Shown: positions 26,553 to 35,763 of the stretch, one piece after another
How positions within the stretch are numbered: position 1 is the first letter of the stretch
Layout of the letters: every line of letters begins with the position of its first letter
Source: CALFXN01 sp937957815
GTDB taxonomy: Bacteria; Synergistota; Synergistia; Synergistales; Aminobacteriaceae
Length of the DNA stretch: 64,000 nucleotides
Assembly: GCA_036788195.1 (NCBI GenBank)
Contig: DAIQNX010000015.1
Span: 1 to 64,000 of the forward strand
Reading direction: 5' to 3'
Position numbers and translations under genes: made by a program
The notes under the pieces: generated by a model
What the model saw: the letters and a program-made list of their open reading frames with translations, nothing else
What the model was told of the DNA's origin: nothing
Database searches by the model: none

Positions 26553-28742
26553 TCAGTTTTCGATCAGTTCCGCGTAGCGTCCGCCGCGGGCCATGAGAAC
26601 GTCGTGCGTCCCGCGTTCGAGCACGCGTCCGCGTTCGAGGACGACGATTTCGTCGCAGTCGCGGATCGTCGAGAGGCGGTGCGCGATGATGAGGCACGTG
26701 CAGCCTCGTTTCCGGAGCGCCCGATCGATGCGCTCCTCCATCGGGGGGTCGAGGGCGCTCGTGGCTTCGTCGAGAACGAGGAGCGACGGGTTGCGGACGA
26801 GAGAGCGGGCGATTTCGAGTCGCTGTTTCTGTCCGCCGCTGAAGTTCCGTCCGTTCTCCTCGACGATGCTGTCGTAGCCGCCGCTCCGGGACGCGATCTC
26901 CTCGTGGATATCCGCGTCCCGCGCCGCCTGGATGACCTGTTCGCGCGGAATCGTGTGGTCCCAGAGCGTCAGGTTTTCGAGAACGGTTCCCTCGCAGAGC
27001 ATTACGTCCTGATCGACGGACGACATCGACGCGCGGAGCAGCTCGCCGGGGATCTCCCCGATCGGCCGCCCGTCGAGCAGAATGCGACCGGACCACGGGA
27101 CGAGGAGCCCGCCGATGAGTTTCGCGATCGTCGACTTTCCCGACGCCGATGATCCGACGAGCGCGACGCGCGCGCCCGGGACGAGCGTGAGCGAGAAGTC
27201 CTCGACGAGGGCGGGGGAAAGCGGCGAGTAGCCGAACGTGAGCTTTTCGATCTCGAGCCGTCCCGAGAGTCGGACGGAGGGGGCGCGCTTCATGGCCCCC
27301 ATTTCGAGCGACGGGCGCGCGGGCGAACACGGGTAGTTGAGGACGTCCTCGAGGCGCGCGACGGACGCCTGGGCGTCCTGGCAGGTGTTCCAGAGCTGCG
27401 CGAGGTTCGTCACGGGCGTCAAGGTCTGGAGCATGAGCGTCTGCGCCGCGAGAAGCATTCCGAGCGTCATCGCCCCGTTCATGACGTCGAGCCCGCCGAT
27501 GTAGAGGACGAACGCCATCGCGAGCGACGTGACGGTCGGGAGCAGCGGTACGATCACGGCGTCGCAGGACGCGAGTTCCATGGTCGCGTTCTCGAGTTTC
27601 GTGAGCTGCCCCGCGAGGCGGACGAACTGGGTGTTCTCGCCGCCGAAAGACTTGATCGTCTCGATCACGCGGATGCCCCCGAGCGCAAGTCCGGCGAATT
27701 TCCCGGCCTCCATGCTCATACGTTCGTTGAGGTCCGCCCGGCGGCGCTGGATCAGGGAGCTGACGCCGGCGAGAAACGCGGATGCGGCGAGCGCGACGAC
27801 GGCCATGAAGGGGCTGTAGACGGCGAGCATGCACCCGAAGAACACGGCGATAATGCACTGAAGGAACGTCGACGACAGTTCCCGCGTCAGGCGCTGCGCG
27901 ACGAGGTCGTTCAGGGCGACGCGATTGCCGAGCTCGCCCGCGTACCGCTGCTGGAAGAACGTGTAGGGAAGTCTGAGAAGGTGCAGCAGGAACGATCCCG
28001 AATGGATGACGGACATCGTGATCTCCTGGTTCCGGAGCGCCGTCGTCTGGAGGTGCGAGAGCGCGAACGCGACGATCGCCGTAACGGCCATGAAGAGCGA
28101 GAGCGGATACATCCAGCCGGCTTGTCCGCCCGAGATGACGTCGTCGGTGAACACCTGCCGGAAGGCGGGTTCGAGAAGCCCCGGAATCACGAGCCCGACG
28201 CCGGTCAGAAGCGCGAATATCACGGCTTCGCGGGCGCCCGCGAGACGTCTCAGGAGCGGCCTCCACGGGCTCCGGCGCTCGCCTCCGGGTTCGAAGTCCG
28301 GCCCGGGCGTGATCGAGAGCGCGATCCCAGTGAACGATTCGTCCATGGTCCTACGGTCGACGGACCTGGGGCCCGTCGCGGGGTCGTTCAGGCAATAGCG
28401 GTCTTTCGAGATACCCTCGAGCACGAGAAAGTGATTGAACTCCCAGAAGAGAATCAGCGGCAGGGGCAGTTCGGTCAGTGTCTCGAGCTCCTTTTTGTGT
28501 CCGGAGGCGAGCATTCCGTAAGTTCGCGCGACCTTGAGGATGTTGACGGCGCTGCTTCCGTCGCGGCTGACGCCGCACTCTTCCCGGAGCTTCTCGAGCG
28601 GAACCGTCCGGCCGTAGTATCCGAGCACGATTCCGAGCGAGGCGGCGCCGCATTCGGTGGCCTCCATCTGGATGAGCGTCGGAGTCCGGACCCTGCGGCC
28701 GCGCCGGAGGAGCGACCGGAATGCGTTCCAGAACGACGTCAC
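26553..28742 (-). CDS. NHLP/NHLM-type bacteriocin export ABC protein with C39 peptidase domain
   Basis: 729 residues from GTG 28742, which overlaps the stop of the hlyD-like gene (GTGA) and has AGGAGG 9 bases upstream. The C39 peptidase is intact: Cys31 in EATECGAASLG, His104 in WEFNHFLVLEG and Asp120 in LNDPATG. Six membrane helices (about 165-440) and an ATPase with GSSASGKST, FSGGQKQR and LVLDEATSALD follow. The peptidase should cut double-glycine-type leaders while the cargo is exported. It is the central gene of the adaptor-peptidase/ABC-ABC triad. Confidence 0.9.
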   Translation of the reverse strand: MTSFWNAFRSLLRRGRRVRTPTLIQMEATECGAASLGIVLGYYGRTVPLEKLREECGVSRDGSSAVNILKVARTYGMLASGHKKELETLTELPLPLILFWEFNHFLVLEGISKDRYCLNDPATGPRSVDRRTMDESFTGIALSITPGPDFEPGGERRSPWRPLLRRLAGAREAVIFALLTGVGLVIPGLLEPAFRQVFTDDVISGGQAGWMYPLSLFMAVTAIVAFALSHLQTTALRNQEITMSVIHSGSFLLHLLRLPYTFFQQRYAGELGNRVALNDLVAQRLTRELSSTFLQCIIAVFFGCMLAVYSPFMAVVALAASAFLAGVSSLIQRRRADLNERMSMEAGKFAGLALGGIRVIETIKSFGGENTQFVRLAGQLTKLENATMELASCDAVIVPLLPTVTSLAMAFVLYIGGLDVMNGAMTLGMLLAAQTLMLQTLTPVTNLAQLWNTCQDAQASVARLEDVLNYPCSPARPSLEMGAMKRAPSVRLSGRLEIEKLTFGYSPLSPALVEDFSLTLVPGARVALVGSSASGKSTIAKLIGGLLVPWSGRILLDGRPIGEIPGELLRASMSSVDQDVMLCEGTVLENLTLWDHTIPREQVIQAARDADIHEEIASRSGGYDSIVEENGRNFSGGQKQRLEIARSLVRNPSLLVLDEATSALDPPMEERIDRALRKRGCTCLIIAHRLSTIRDCDEIVVLERGRVLERGTHDVLMARGGRYAELIEN

Positions 28743-29860
28743 GGACGGGCGCCTCCTGCGTCGTTCCCGCTGCGCCCGAGGAAGGGGAGGAGCAGCTCCA
28801 CCGGACGCCTTCGGCGCACGACGACGCTGACGTCGCACAGGGTACCGCTTCTGAGCGCGATCCCCGGGCCGTGTCGCGACGTCCAGCGATATTCGCGGGC
28901 TCCTCCGGGCGCCGCGCCCGAGTCGGGAGACAGGAGTTCGATCGTGACGGCGAACGGAGCGCCGCCGCTCGTGAGGGCCCGGACGGTTTCGGGGTTTCCG
29001 AGGACGCTCTGCATCCCTTCCGGCGAGGCGGGAAAACGCGAGACCTTCGCGATCCGGCCGACGAGGAGTCCGAACTCGTCGCGGCGCACGAACGACGGGG
29101 CGACGTAGGCATCCATGCCCTCGCGGATGGTTCTTCCCGGTCCCGGATGGACGAATGCCTGAACCTTGAGCCGTTCTCCCGCCGGAGTCGCTCCCGTTCC
29201 GTCCGAAACGTCGATGGTGAGAATCGGATCTCCCTCGCGCAGCAGCTGCCCCGGCGTCCGGAGCAGCTCGAGGACGCGCCCTCCCGCGGGAGCCTCGACG
29301 GTCGATGTCGCATCCATGCGCTCACGAAGCGTCGCGAGTTGCGTTTCCTCCGTGACGATCCGCATGTCGGTCTCGAGGAGATCCTTCCTGATGTCGGGGC
29401 GGAGATTCGTCGCCGCGTCGGACGAAAGGGCCGAGCGCCACGAGCGCAGCAGTTCGAGTTTTCGTTCGGCTCCGGAGATTCTGTCGGCGAGTTCGGGCTG
29501 CTCGATGATCGCGATCGTCCGGCCCTCCGCGACGCGGTCGTCCGCCGCGACGAGAAGGCGCGAGAGGCGCCCGGCGCCGGGGGAGACGACCTGGAGAAGC
29601 GCCCCCTCGATATCCGCGAGCGCCGCTCCGCCGGTGCGTTTCGGACCGTCGAAGCGCGTGTCGTGAAGCAGGATGCCCTGTCCGTGGACGACCGTTTCGA
29701 CGCTTCCGAAGACCCCCCAGAGGACGCACGCGACGAGAAGCAGGCCGACGGCGGCGAGGGCCCACCATTCGCGGGCGCGAACGTAGACGAGCAGTGTGTC
29801 GAGCTGTTCCGGAGAGCGGAGCTTCCGAAGAGCCGATTCCCGAAAGTGCTGTTCTTTCAG
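28739..29860 (-). CDS. NHLP/NHLM-type HlyD secretion adaptor, apparent CTG start
   Basis: The open frame runs without a stop from about 29950 to 28739, but its first ATG is at 29365, inside the coiled region. Upstream of that ATG the frame encodes an obvious N-terminus: KEQHFRESALRKLRSPEQLD, a membrane helix near 30-48, and WGVFGSV. No ATG, GTG or TTG lies between 29366 and 29950 in this frame. A CTG at 29860 has a G-run (AAGGGGGGG) 8 bases before it and lies where I would expect the start of the family, giving 373 residues. A lipoyl half (STVEAPAGGRVLELL) and a beta-barrel part follow. An 8-bp hairpin lies just before the Shine-Dalgarno. Confidence 0.8.
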   Translation of the reverse strand: MKEQHFRESALRKLRSPEQLDTLLVYVRAREWWALAAVGLLLVACVLWGVFGSVETVVHGQGILLHDTRFDGPKRTGGAALADIEGALLQVVSPGAGRLSRLLVAADDRVAEGRTIAIIEQPELADRISGAERKLELLRSWRSALSSDAATNLRPDIRKDLLETDMRIVTEETQLATLRERMDATSTVEAPAGGRVLELLRTPGQLLREGDPILTIDVSDGTGATPAGERLKVQAFVHPGPGRTIREGMDAYVAPSFVRRDEFGLLVGRIAKVSRFPASPEGMQSVLGNPETVRALTSGGAPFAVTIELLSPDSGAAPGGAREYRWTSRHGPGIALRSGTLCDVSVVVRRRRPVELLLPFLGRSGNDAGGARP

Positions 29861-29876
29861 GGCGCAGTCCCCCCCT

Positions 29877-29897
29877 TGCGGAACCGCACGTTCCGCA
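29877..29897 (-). promoter_or_regulatory. Hairpin next to the ribosome binding site of the NHLP hlyD gene
   Basis: TGCGGAAC and GTTCCGCA form a perfect 8-bp stem with a 5-base loop, directly before the G-run used as Shine-Dalgarno. A TACAAT (29903-29908, minus strand) just upstream could be a -10 box, without a good -35 box. Confidence 0.4.
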
Positions 29898-29950
29898 GGC
29901 TCATTGTACCGCTTCCCGCATTCGCCCAGAAGACCTTGCCGGTGCGGAAG

Positions 29951-32900
29951 TTACACCGGAGCGCGCCGGAGGCGGCCGATGACGCGCCAGATGACGACGT
30001 ACACCGGAGGAATCACGAAGAGCGCGAGCGTTCCGCCCGCAAGGAGTCCGCCGATCGAGACGATTGCCATCGGAGCCCGGTAGGCGCCTCCGATTCCCAT
30101 CGCGAGCGCGAGCGGAGTCATCGCGATGATCGATGTCGCGTCGGCCATGAAGATCGGACGCAAGCGCACGTGACATGCCTCGATGACCGCCTCGGCGGCG
30201 TTCATGCCGTCCCTGCGGACCATCTCGGCGTAGTCGATGATGACGATCGCGTTGTTGACGACGAGGCCGACGAGCATGATGAGGCCCATGAGTCCGTAGA
30301 TCGAGAGAGACGTCTTCGTGATCAGCAGGGCCGGAACGACGCCGATGATCGAGAGCGGTACGGTCAGCATGATCACGAACGCGAACAGGAACGATTCGAT
30401 GATCGCCGCGATCAGCAGGAAGGTCAGCAGCACGGCGAGGACGAGCGCGATGTTGAGCTTGCCGAAGTTCTCCTGGATGGCCTCGATTTCTCCCGCGTAC
30501 GTGAAGCGGAATCCCGGCGGGAGCTGGATCTTCTTCATTTCGCTGTCGATTCGCTGGTAGGCCTCGCCGACCGTGATGTCGGAGGTGTTCGCGTCGACCG
30601 TGATCGCGCGCTGGCGGTCCTTGCGCAGGATGCGCGTCGGCCCCGTCGAGTCGTCGAAGGCCATGAGGTCCTGGAGGCGTACGGTCCTGCCGGACGCGAC
30701 GACGGGAAGGTCCGGAACGCTTCGTGGACTGTCGAGCTCCTCGGGCCGCATCCGGACGAGGATGTCGTATTCCTTGCCCCGTTCGCGGTAGACGCCGGAC
30801 TTCATGCCGACGAGATAGCCCTTGACGGTATCGCTGAGCGTATCGACCGATACGCCGAGGCGCGCCATGAGGACACGATCCGGGACCATGCTCATTTCGG
30901 GACGCCCGGTGCGCCAGTCCGTGTCCACGTCGACGACGCCGGGAATCTTCCTCCAGATCGAAACGACCTCGGCCGCTATTCTGGTCAGATCGTCCATGTC
31001 GTCGCCCCGGATCACGAGCTGGAGGGCCTTGCCCCGGACGCCGCCGCGCATGCCGCTCGTCGTGTAGCCGATTTTCGAGTCCGGAAGGTTCGCCATTGCC
31101 GGACGGATCGCGTCCGCCATCGCGAACGTGCTCGGCCTGTTCGGATCGTCGTCCAGATAGACGCGAACGGTCGCTCTGTTGACGCCGGTTCCGGAACCGT
31201 ATCCGCCGATGATCGCGTCGACGCCCCTGACGTACGGCTTCTTCGAAAGGTATCGTTCGATGCCGCGCACGATCCCGTCGGTGAGTGCGAGCGATGCGGA
31301 TGACGATGTCTCGATCGAGATCGAAAGGCGTCCCTCGTCCGCCATCGGGAAGAACTGGAATCCGATTCGGGAGATCAGGGAGAGACACCCTGCGAAAAGA
31401 AGCGCGAAGACGAAGATCGTCAGGAAAACGTGGCGGACGGTTTTTTCGACGAGCCAGTGGTGGATGACTTCGAATCCCTCGTAGAACCACTGCCACCAGC
31501 CCGTGAGCATTCGGGCCGTCAGGCCGGGCGTCGTCGAGCCCTTCATGCGGGCCGCCATCATCGGAGTCAGCGTGAGCGCGACCCAGAGCGAGAAGAGCGT
31601 CGAGAAGACCACCGTCATCGCGAACGGGTTGAAAAGCTGACCGACGCGCCCGCCCGCGAACGCGATCGGAATGAAGACGCCGAGGTTCGTGGCGGTCGAC
31701 GAGAGGATCGCGATGGCGATCTCCTTCGTCCCGATCCGGGCCGACTCTTCGGGAGAATGTCCCAGATCCTCGTAGCGGGCGATGTTTTCGATGATCAGGA
31801 TCGAGTTGTTCACGAGAACGCCCGTCGAGATCGCGAGCCCGAGCGTCGTCATCATATTCATCGTGTACCCCGCGACGTACATCGGTATGAACGTCGCGAT
31901 GACGCCGACCGGCATGGCGACCGAGATCAGGATCGTCGACGAGAGCTTCCGGAGGAAGAGGTAGAGAACGATGCCCGTGAGGACCGTGCCGACGATCATG
32001 TCCCTGATGACGTTGTCCACGGCCTGTCCGACGTAGTCGCCGTCGTCGTAGGGGATGAAGGCCGTGAACCCGGGCGGGAGCGTCGGAAGGATCTCCTCGA
32101 GAACGCGCCTGGCCTCGCGGCTCGCACGCACCACGTTCCCGTCGGGGACGGGGGTGAGCTGGACGATGAACGAATCGCGGCCATTGTAGCGGGCGAGGCG
32201 GCGGACCTCCGCGAACGAATCCCGTACGCGGCCGACATCCGCGATGCGCGCGGACGCGCCCCCCTTGAGCGGAATCCGGATGTCGGAAAGGAGGTCCGAC
32301 TGTTCCGGAGCGCCGGTCATCCGAAAAAACGTCTCCTTTTCGCCGAGCGCGATGCGTCCCGACGGAGCCGCGACGTTGCCCTCCTTTATGGCGTTCGATA
32401 CCTGGGAGAGCGTTACGCCGAGGCTCGCCATCGAAAGCGGGTCGAGGTCGACGTGGATTTCCCGCTGGACTCCGCCGTAGAGCGAAACGTCGGCGACGTC
32501 CGCGATCTGCGAGAGGCGGTTCTGGACGCGGTCTTCGAGAATCTCGTAGGCCTGCTGCGGTGGGAGCGTCGATGTGAAGACGATCGAGAGGAACGAACGG
32601 GCGTTGATGTCGAACTTCCGGACGATGGAGTCCTCGGCGTCGTCGGGAAGCCTGACGGTCCGTACCTTGTTCGAGACGTCGAGCGCCGCGTCGGCGAGGA
32701 GGATATCGCTGTTGAACTCGACGCTCACGTACGAAAGGCCCTCGAGCGACGTGCTTTCGATCTTGCGGACGCCGGGGATCTGAGCGATTCCGTCCTCGAT
32801 CGGCTTCGTGATCAGCGTCTCGACGTCGAGGGGCGTCGCACCCTCGTATTCGGTCATGACGGTGACGAACGGGAGCTCCATCTTCGGCATGAGCGACACC

Positions 32901-32998
32901 CCCATGCCGAAGTATCCGACCATGCCGAGCATCGTGATGAGGATGACCGTGACGAGCGTGAAGACGGGGCGGCGGATCGAAAGGTCGATCAGTCCCAC
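29951..32998 (-). CDS. RND multidrug efflux pump inner-membrane protein (AcrB/HAE1 family)
   Basis: 1015 residues from GTG 32998, immediately after the adaptor stop codon. Typical RND features are the N-terminal helix LSIRRPVFTLVTVIL, two large periplasmic loops (about 40-330 and 550-850), and helix 4 containing GLAISTGVLVNNSILIIENI, where HAE1 pumps carry proton-relay Asp residues but here Asn is seen at VNNSILI. The C-terminal bundle has GLVVNNAIVIIDY. It forms an operon with the MFP and no outer-membrane channel gene. The NHLP hlyD gene begins 91 bases further on. Confidence 0.92.
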   Translation of the reverse strand: MGLIDLSIRRPVFTLVTVILITMLGMVGYFGMGVSLMPKMELPFVTVMTEYEGATPLDVETLITKPIEDGIAQIPGVRKIESTSLEGLSYVSVEFNSDILLADAALDVSNKVRTVRLPDDAEDSIVRKFDINARSFLSIVFTSTLPPQQAYEILEDRVQNRLSQIADVADVSLYGGVQREIHVDLDPLSMASLGVTLSQVSNAIKEGNVAAPSGRIALGEKETFFRMTGAPEQSDLLSDIRIPLKGGASARIADVGRVRDSFAEVRRLARYNGRDSFIVQLTPVPDGNVVRASREARRVLEEILPTLPPGFTAFIPYDDGDYVGQAVDNVIRDMIVGTVLTGIVLYLFLRKLSSTILISVAMPVGVIATFIPMYVAGYTMNMMTTLGLAISTGVLVNNSILIIENIARYEDLGHSPEESARIGTKEIAIAILSSTATNLGVFIPIAFAGGRVGQLFNPFAMTVVFSTLFSLWVALTLTPMMAARMKGSTTPGLTARMLTGWWQWFYEGFEVIHHWLVEKTVRHVFLTIFVFALLFAGCLSLISRIGFQFFPMADEGRLSISIETSSSASLALTDGIVRGIERYLSKKPYVRGVDAIIGGYGSGTGVNRATVRVYLDDDPNRPSTFAMADAIRPAMANLPDSKIGYTTSGMRGGVRGKALQLVIRGDDMDDLTRIAAEVVSIWRKIPGVVDVDTDWRTGRPEMSMVPDRVLMARLGVSVDTLSDTVKGYLVGMKSGVYRERGKEYDILVRMRPEELDSPRSVPDLPVVASGRTVRLQDLMAFDDSTGPTRILRKDRQRAITVDANTSDITVGEAYQRIDSEMKKIQLPPGFRFTYAGEIEAIQENFGKLNIALVLAVLLTFLLIAAIIESFLFAFVIMLTVPLSIIGVVPALLITKTSLSIYGLMGLIMLVGLVVNNAIVIIDYAEMVRRDGMNAAEAVIEACHVRLRPIFMADATSIIAMTPLALAMGIGGAYRAPMAIVSIGGLLAGGTLALFVIPPVYVVIWRVIGRLRRAPV

Positions 32999-34138
32999 TT
33001 ACTTCGCGCTCCCCTTTCGCGTCTCTTCGCCCGGGGCGCCGGAACCGTCCGCATCGGCGCTCTGCGGCGCACGGTCCGTCGGGGCCGCGTCGGCGAGACG
33101 GATCTTCGTGCCGTCAGTCAGAGACGCGGCGCCGGTCTTGACGACACGGTCGCCCGACGCGAGCCCCCCTGCGATCTCGACGGTTCCTCCGACCGTCTCG
33201 CCGGGCGTGATTGTCCGCCTGACGGCCGTGTCGCCCGAGACGAGGAAGACGAACGTCGAGGTTCCGTCCCTGAGGACGGACTCGTAGGGCAGCGACAGGA
33301 CGTTTTCGCGTCGCTGCGCGACCGACTGGACGCGCAGGTAGTCGCCGGGTTTGAAATCGGAGCCGGGCGGAAGGGCGACGATCGCCTTGAAGAATCCGGT
33401 CGTCGTATCGGCTTCGGGATCCATGCGCCGGACCTTCGCCTCGTGCGACGTTCCCCACGAGGAGAGCACCGTCACGTCCTGTCCCGGCCGGATCCTGCCG
33501 CGATCGGTCGGCGGGACGAGGCATTCGACCTCGAGGTCGTTCATGTCCGCGATCGCGAGGATCTCTTTTCCCGGTTCGGCATATTCGCCGCGTTCGCTGT
33601 TTTTCCTGACCACGACGCCGTCGAACGCGGCGCGGATCTTCGTTCGCGAGAGGGTCGTCCGGGCGTCCCGGAGTTTCGCCTCCTCTTCGCGGACCGTGAC
33701 GAACGCCTTATCGACTTCCGATCTCGATGTCCCTCCGGCGGCGAGGAGGTTCCGGAGACGTTCGAGTTTCCGCCTGGCGTCCTCGAGCGCTGCGAGGCGT
33801 GCCTCGACCTGCGAGGAACGGCCCGCAGCCGAGAGCGTCACGATCGGCGCGTCCGCCGATACGAGGTCGCCGACCTCGAGGGAGAGTTCTTCGATGAGTT
33901 CTCGCGATTCGGAGGTCACCTTCTGGACGCGGGCGGAGCGGACGGTTCCATAGTAGCTCTTCCGGATTTCGATCGTCCGGACCTCCACGGGAACGACCGT
34001 GACGGCGGCTCGCGCCGGCCGGGCGTTCCGGCCCTGCGCGCCCGCGGGCTGCGTCGCGATCCGGTAGGCGAGGAAACCGGCCCCTCCGGCCAGAAGCAGG
34101 ACGCAGAGAACTACATTCAACCGTCGAACGAGATTCAT
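32999..34138 (-). CDS. RND efflux periplasmic adaptor (membrane-fusion protein)
   Basis: 379 residues with one N-terminal helix (about 8-25) that acts as anchor or signal. The lipoyl halves are visible as IEELSLEVGDLVSADAPIV and RTKIRAAFDGVVVRKNSERG on either side of a short coiled coil, followed by a beta-barrel domain and a hydrophilic C-terminal tail rich in Ala, Asp and Gly. The stop codon is directly followed by the GTG start of the RND gene. Confidence 0.9.
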   Translation of the reverse strand: MNLVRRLNVVLCVLLLAGGAGFLAYRIATQPAGAQGRNARPARAAVTVVPVEVRTIEIRKSYYGTVRSARVQKVTSESRELIEELSLEVGDLVSADAPIVTLSAAGRSSQVEARLAALEDARRKLERLRNLLAAGGTSRSEVDKAFVTVREEEAKLRDARTTLSRTKIRAAFDGVVVRKNSERGEYAEPGKEILAIADMNDLEVECLVPPTDRGRIRPGQDVTVLSSWGTSHEAKVRRMDPEADTTTGFFKAIVALPPGSDFKPGDYLRVQSVAQRRENVLSLPYESVLRDGTSTFVFLVSGDTAVRRTITPGETVGGTVEIAGGLASGDRVVKTGAASLTDGTKIRLADAAPTDRAPQSADADGSGAPGEETRKGSAK

Positions 34139-34280
34139 TTCATATCCCTCCGGAACGCGAGCGCTTCATTTCGGATCTTTCGACTCCCGGGTATGATAAC
34201 GCAAAGGATCCTCCGATGCGACGTATTTTCCCGTATTTCCCCGCCGCTCCGCCGGAACGTCCCGCGTTCCGATCGTCGAA

Positions 34281-34316
34281 AAGGGCCGCCCGGCCATTCG
34301 CGCCGGAGCGGCCCCC
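34281..34316 (-). terminator. Intrinsic terminator of the membrane transporter gene
   Basis: GGGCCGC-CCGGC at 34283-34294 pairs with GCCGG-(A)-GCGGCCC at 34302-34314, a 12-bp stem with one bulged base. On the minus strand it is followed by TTTTC. The rest of 34139-34348 shows nothing else of note. Confidence 0.65.
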
Positions 34317-34348
34317 GTTTCCGTTCGGAAAGGAAGGGAGCGACGCGG

Positions 34349-35530
34349 TTACAGCATCTTCACGAGGAACCCGGCGAGGAAGACCGATGCGATCGTGACG
34401 GTCGTGAACCCGCCGACGAGCATCGGAGGCAGGATCTTGCCCAGGACGAACTCCTGCTCTTCGGGGGTCTTTCCGACGGCGTGAGAGACTTCGGACGAGA
34501 CGATGAACGTCCCCGGGAAGCCGAAGAGGCACGTGGTCCCGATCGCGAGCGCCATCTCCCATGATACTTTGAGAATTTTCCCGGCGAGGAACGTGAACGC
34601 GGCGATACCGATGACGGAGATGACGAACGCCATCGTGATCGGGTAGATGAGCTTCATGACCATGTCCGGCGTCGCCTTCGGGAGGCTCATGAAGATGACG
34701 ACCATGAGCGGGAAGAGGACGAATCCCGTCGCGTTCGCCTTGTCGAGGACCTTGTGTTCGAGGAAGCCGATCTCGTAGGCGACGATGCCGAAGATCAGGC
34801 AGAGGATGTACTTGTGGATGACGTTGTTCAGGAGCGGGGCCGCGAGAAGCGCGAGGACGCCCACGAACAGGGTTTTGGCGATCAGGATGTACGGCGTCTG
34901 GAGGGATTTGGGCAACGGCGGGAAAAGCCGCCAGGTCGGCTGCTCCGGGTCGCTCTTCGCGGCCGCTCCGGCCTTGCGCGCCTCTCCGCTCCGGAAGACC
35001 GCGAGCTGCCGTTTGCTCTCGCGGGAGAGGCACCAGGACGCGATCGGGAGGCCGACGAAGTTCTGGAGGACGAGAAGCATCGTCGCGAAGACGGCGAGTT
35101 CCGTCATGCCCTTCGCGGTCGCCGCTTCGCTCATGATGATCGTCGCCACGACGCCGCCCGAGATCGGGCCCGCCGCGACGATGCCGTACTGCTTCCCGAT
35201 GATCGGACCGCCGAGGACGAGAAGCGCCACGCCGACGGCGACGATCGCCGCGAGCGCGATCGTGACGGTCTTCCATTCGTTCCTGAGGTCGCGCAGCTTC
35301 ATCATCGTTCCCATGTAGACGAGAAGCATGGGAATGACGTAGATGCCGATCTTGACGAGCCCGGCATCTTCGAAAATCGTCTTCGGCAGGCCGTACCAGA
35401 AGCCGAAAAGGAATATGAGTCCGGAGACGAAAAGCATCGACGCGATGGCTTTTGTCTTGTACGCCACGTAGTCACCGATGGCGAAGATCAGGCCGATGAC
35501 GAAGAATGACATTTCGGGGAACCACTTCAT
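34349..35530 (-). CDS. Polytopic membrane transporter of unrecognised family
   Basis: 393 residues from ATG 35530 (GGAGGG 6 bases upstream), preferred over TTG 35536. About ten hydrophobic helices are visible, with a hydrophilic loop near residues 165-205. Repeated glycine-rich helices (GPISGGVVATIIMSEA and GFPGTFIVSSEVSHAVG) suggest an inverted-repeat ion-coupled symporter of the GltS or related class, but I cannot assign the family firmly. It is transcribed divergently from the M20 amidohydrolase, so uptake of an acylated or amidated amino acid or a short peptide is a reasonable inference. Promoter and terminator are both visible. Confidence 0.7.
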   Translation of the reverse strand: MKWFPEMSFFVIGLIFAIGDYVAYKTKAIASMLFVSGLIFLFGFWYGLPKTIFEDAGLVKIGIYVIPMLLVYMGTMMKLRDLRNEWKTVTIALAAIVAVGVALLVLGGPIIGKQYGIVAAGPISGGVVATIIMSEAATAKGMTELAVFATMLLVLQNFVGLPIASWCLSRESKRQLAVFRSGEARKAGAAAKSDPEQPTWRLFPPLPKSLQTPYILIAKTLFVGVLALLAAPLLNNVIHKYILCLIFGIVAYEIGFLEHKVLDKANATGFVLFPLMVVIFMSLPKATPDMVMKLIYPITMAFVISVIGIAAFTFLAGKILKVSWEMALAIGTTCLFGFPGTFIVSSEVSHAVGKTPEEQEFVLGKILPPMLVGGFTTVTIASVFLAGFLVKML

Positions 35531-35669
35531 GGACAACCCTCCGTTTCTCTCTTGTGAACAGGATCACCGGAAAAGGAACACGCTTTTCGTCTCATGCGCT
35601 CCCCGCGACGTTCGCCCCCTCCCCGCTTCCTTCCTTTATCGCAATGATGCGACAGAAGCGGTTCGGCAG

Positions 35670-35698
35670 AATGTAGTATGATATTCCACGATTGTCAA
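35670..35698 (-). promoter_or_regulatory. Promoter of the membrane transporter gene
   Basis: On the minus strand a perfect TTGACA (35693-35698), a 17-base spacer and TACATT (35670-35675). Confidence 0.65.
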
Positions 35699-35714
35699 GA
35701 AACAATACATCGTG

Positions 35715-35763
35715 AATTCCGTCGGGAATTTTCTCATACCGATGTTTTCCATCGGACGGAAAA
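35715..35763. promoter_or_regulatory. Two operator-like palindromes in the divergent region
   Basis: AATTCC-4-GGAATT (35715-35730) and TTTTCC-7-GGAAAA (35745-35763) lie between the transporter promoter and the M20 start codon. They could bind a regulator of both genes. No convincing promoter for the M20 gene itself was found. Confidence 0.4.

Noticed and set aside
28721..31303. An 860-codon plus-strand ORF opposite the NHLP hlyD and RND genes
   Set aside because: Same reason: composition is that of an antisense frame, and it spans the ends of two real genes.
34139..34348. Possible site of an NHLP precursor peptide
   Set aside because: I read this gap, 29861-29950 and the 3' side at 22410-22413 and found no small ORF with a double-glycine leader.
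31430..34564. A 1044-codon plus-strand ORF opposite the RND and adaptor genes
   Set aside because: It is a mirror of the G+C-rich coding strand: low-complexity Arg/Asp/Glu/Gly sequence without any recognisable domain. The opposite strand encodes two clear pump proteins.
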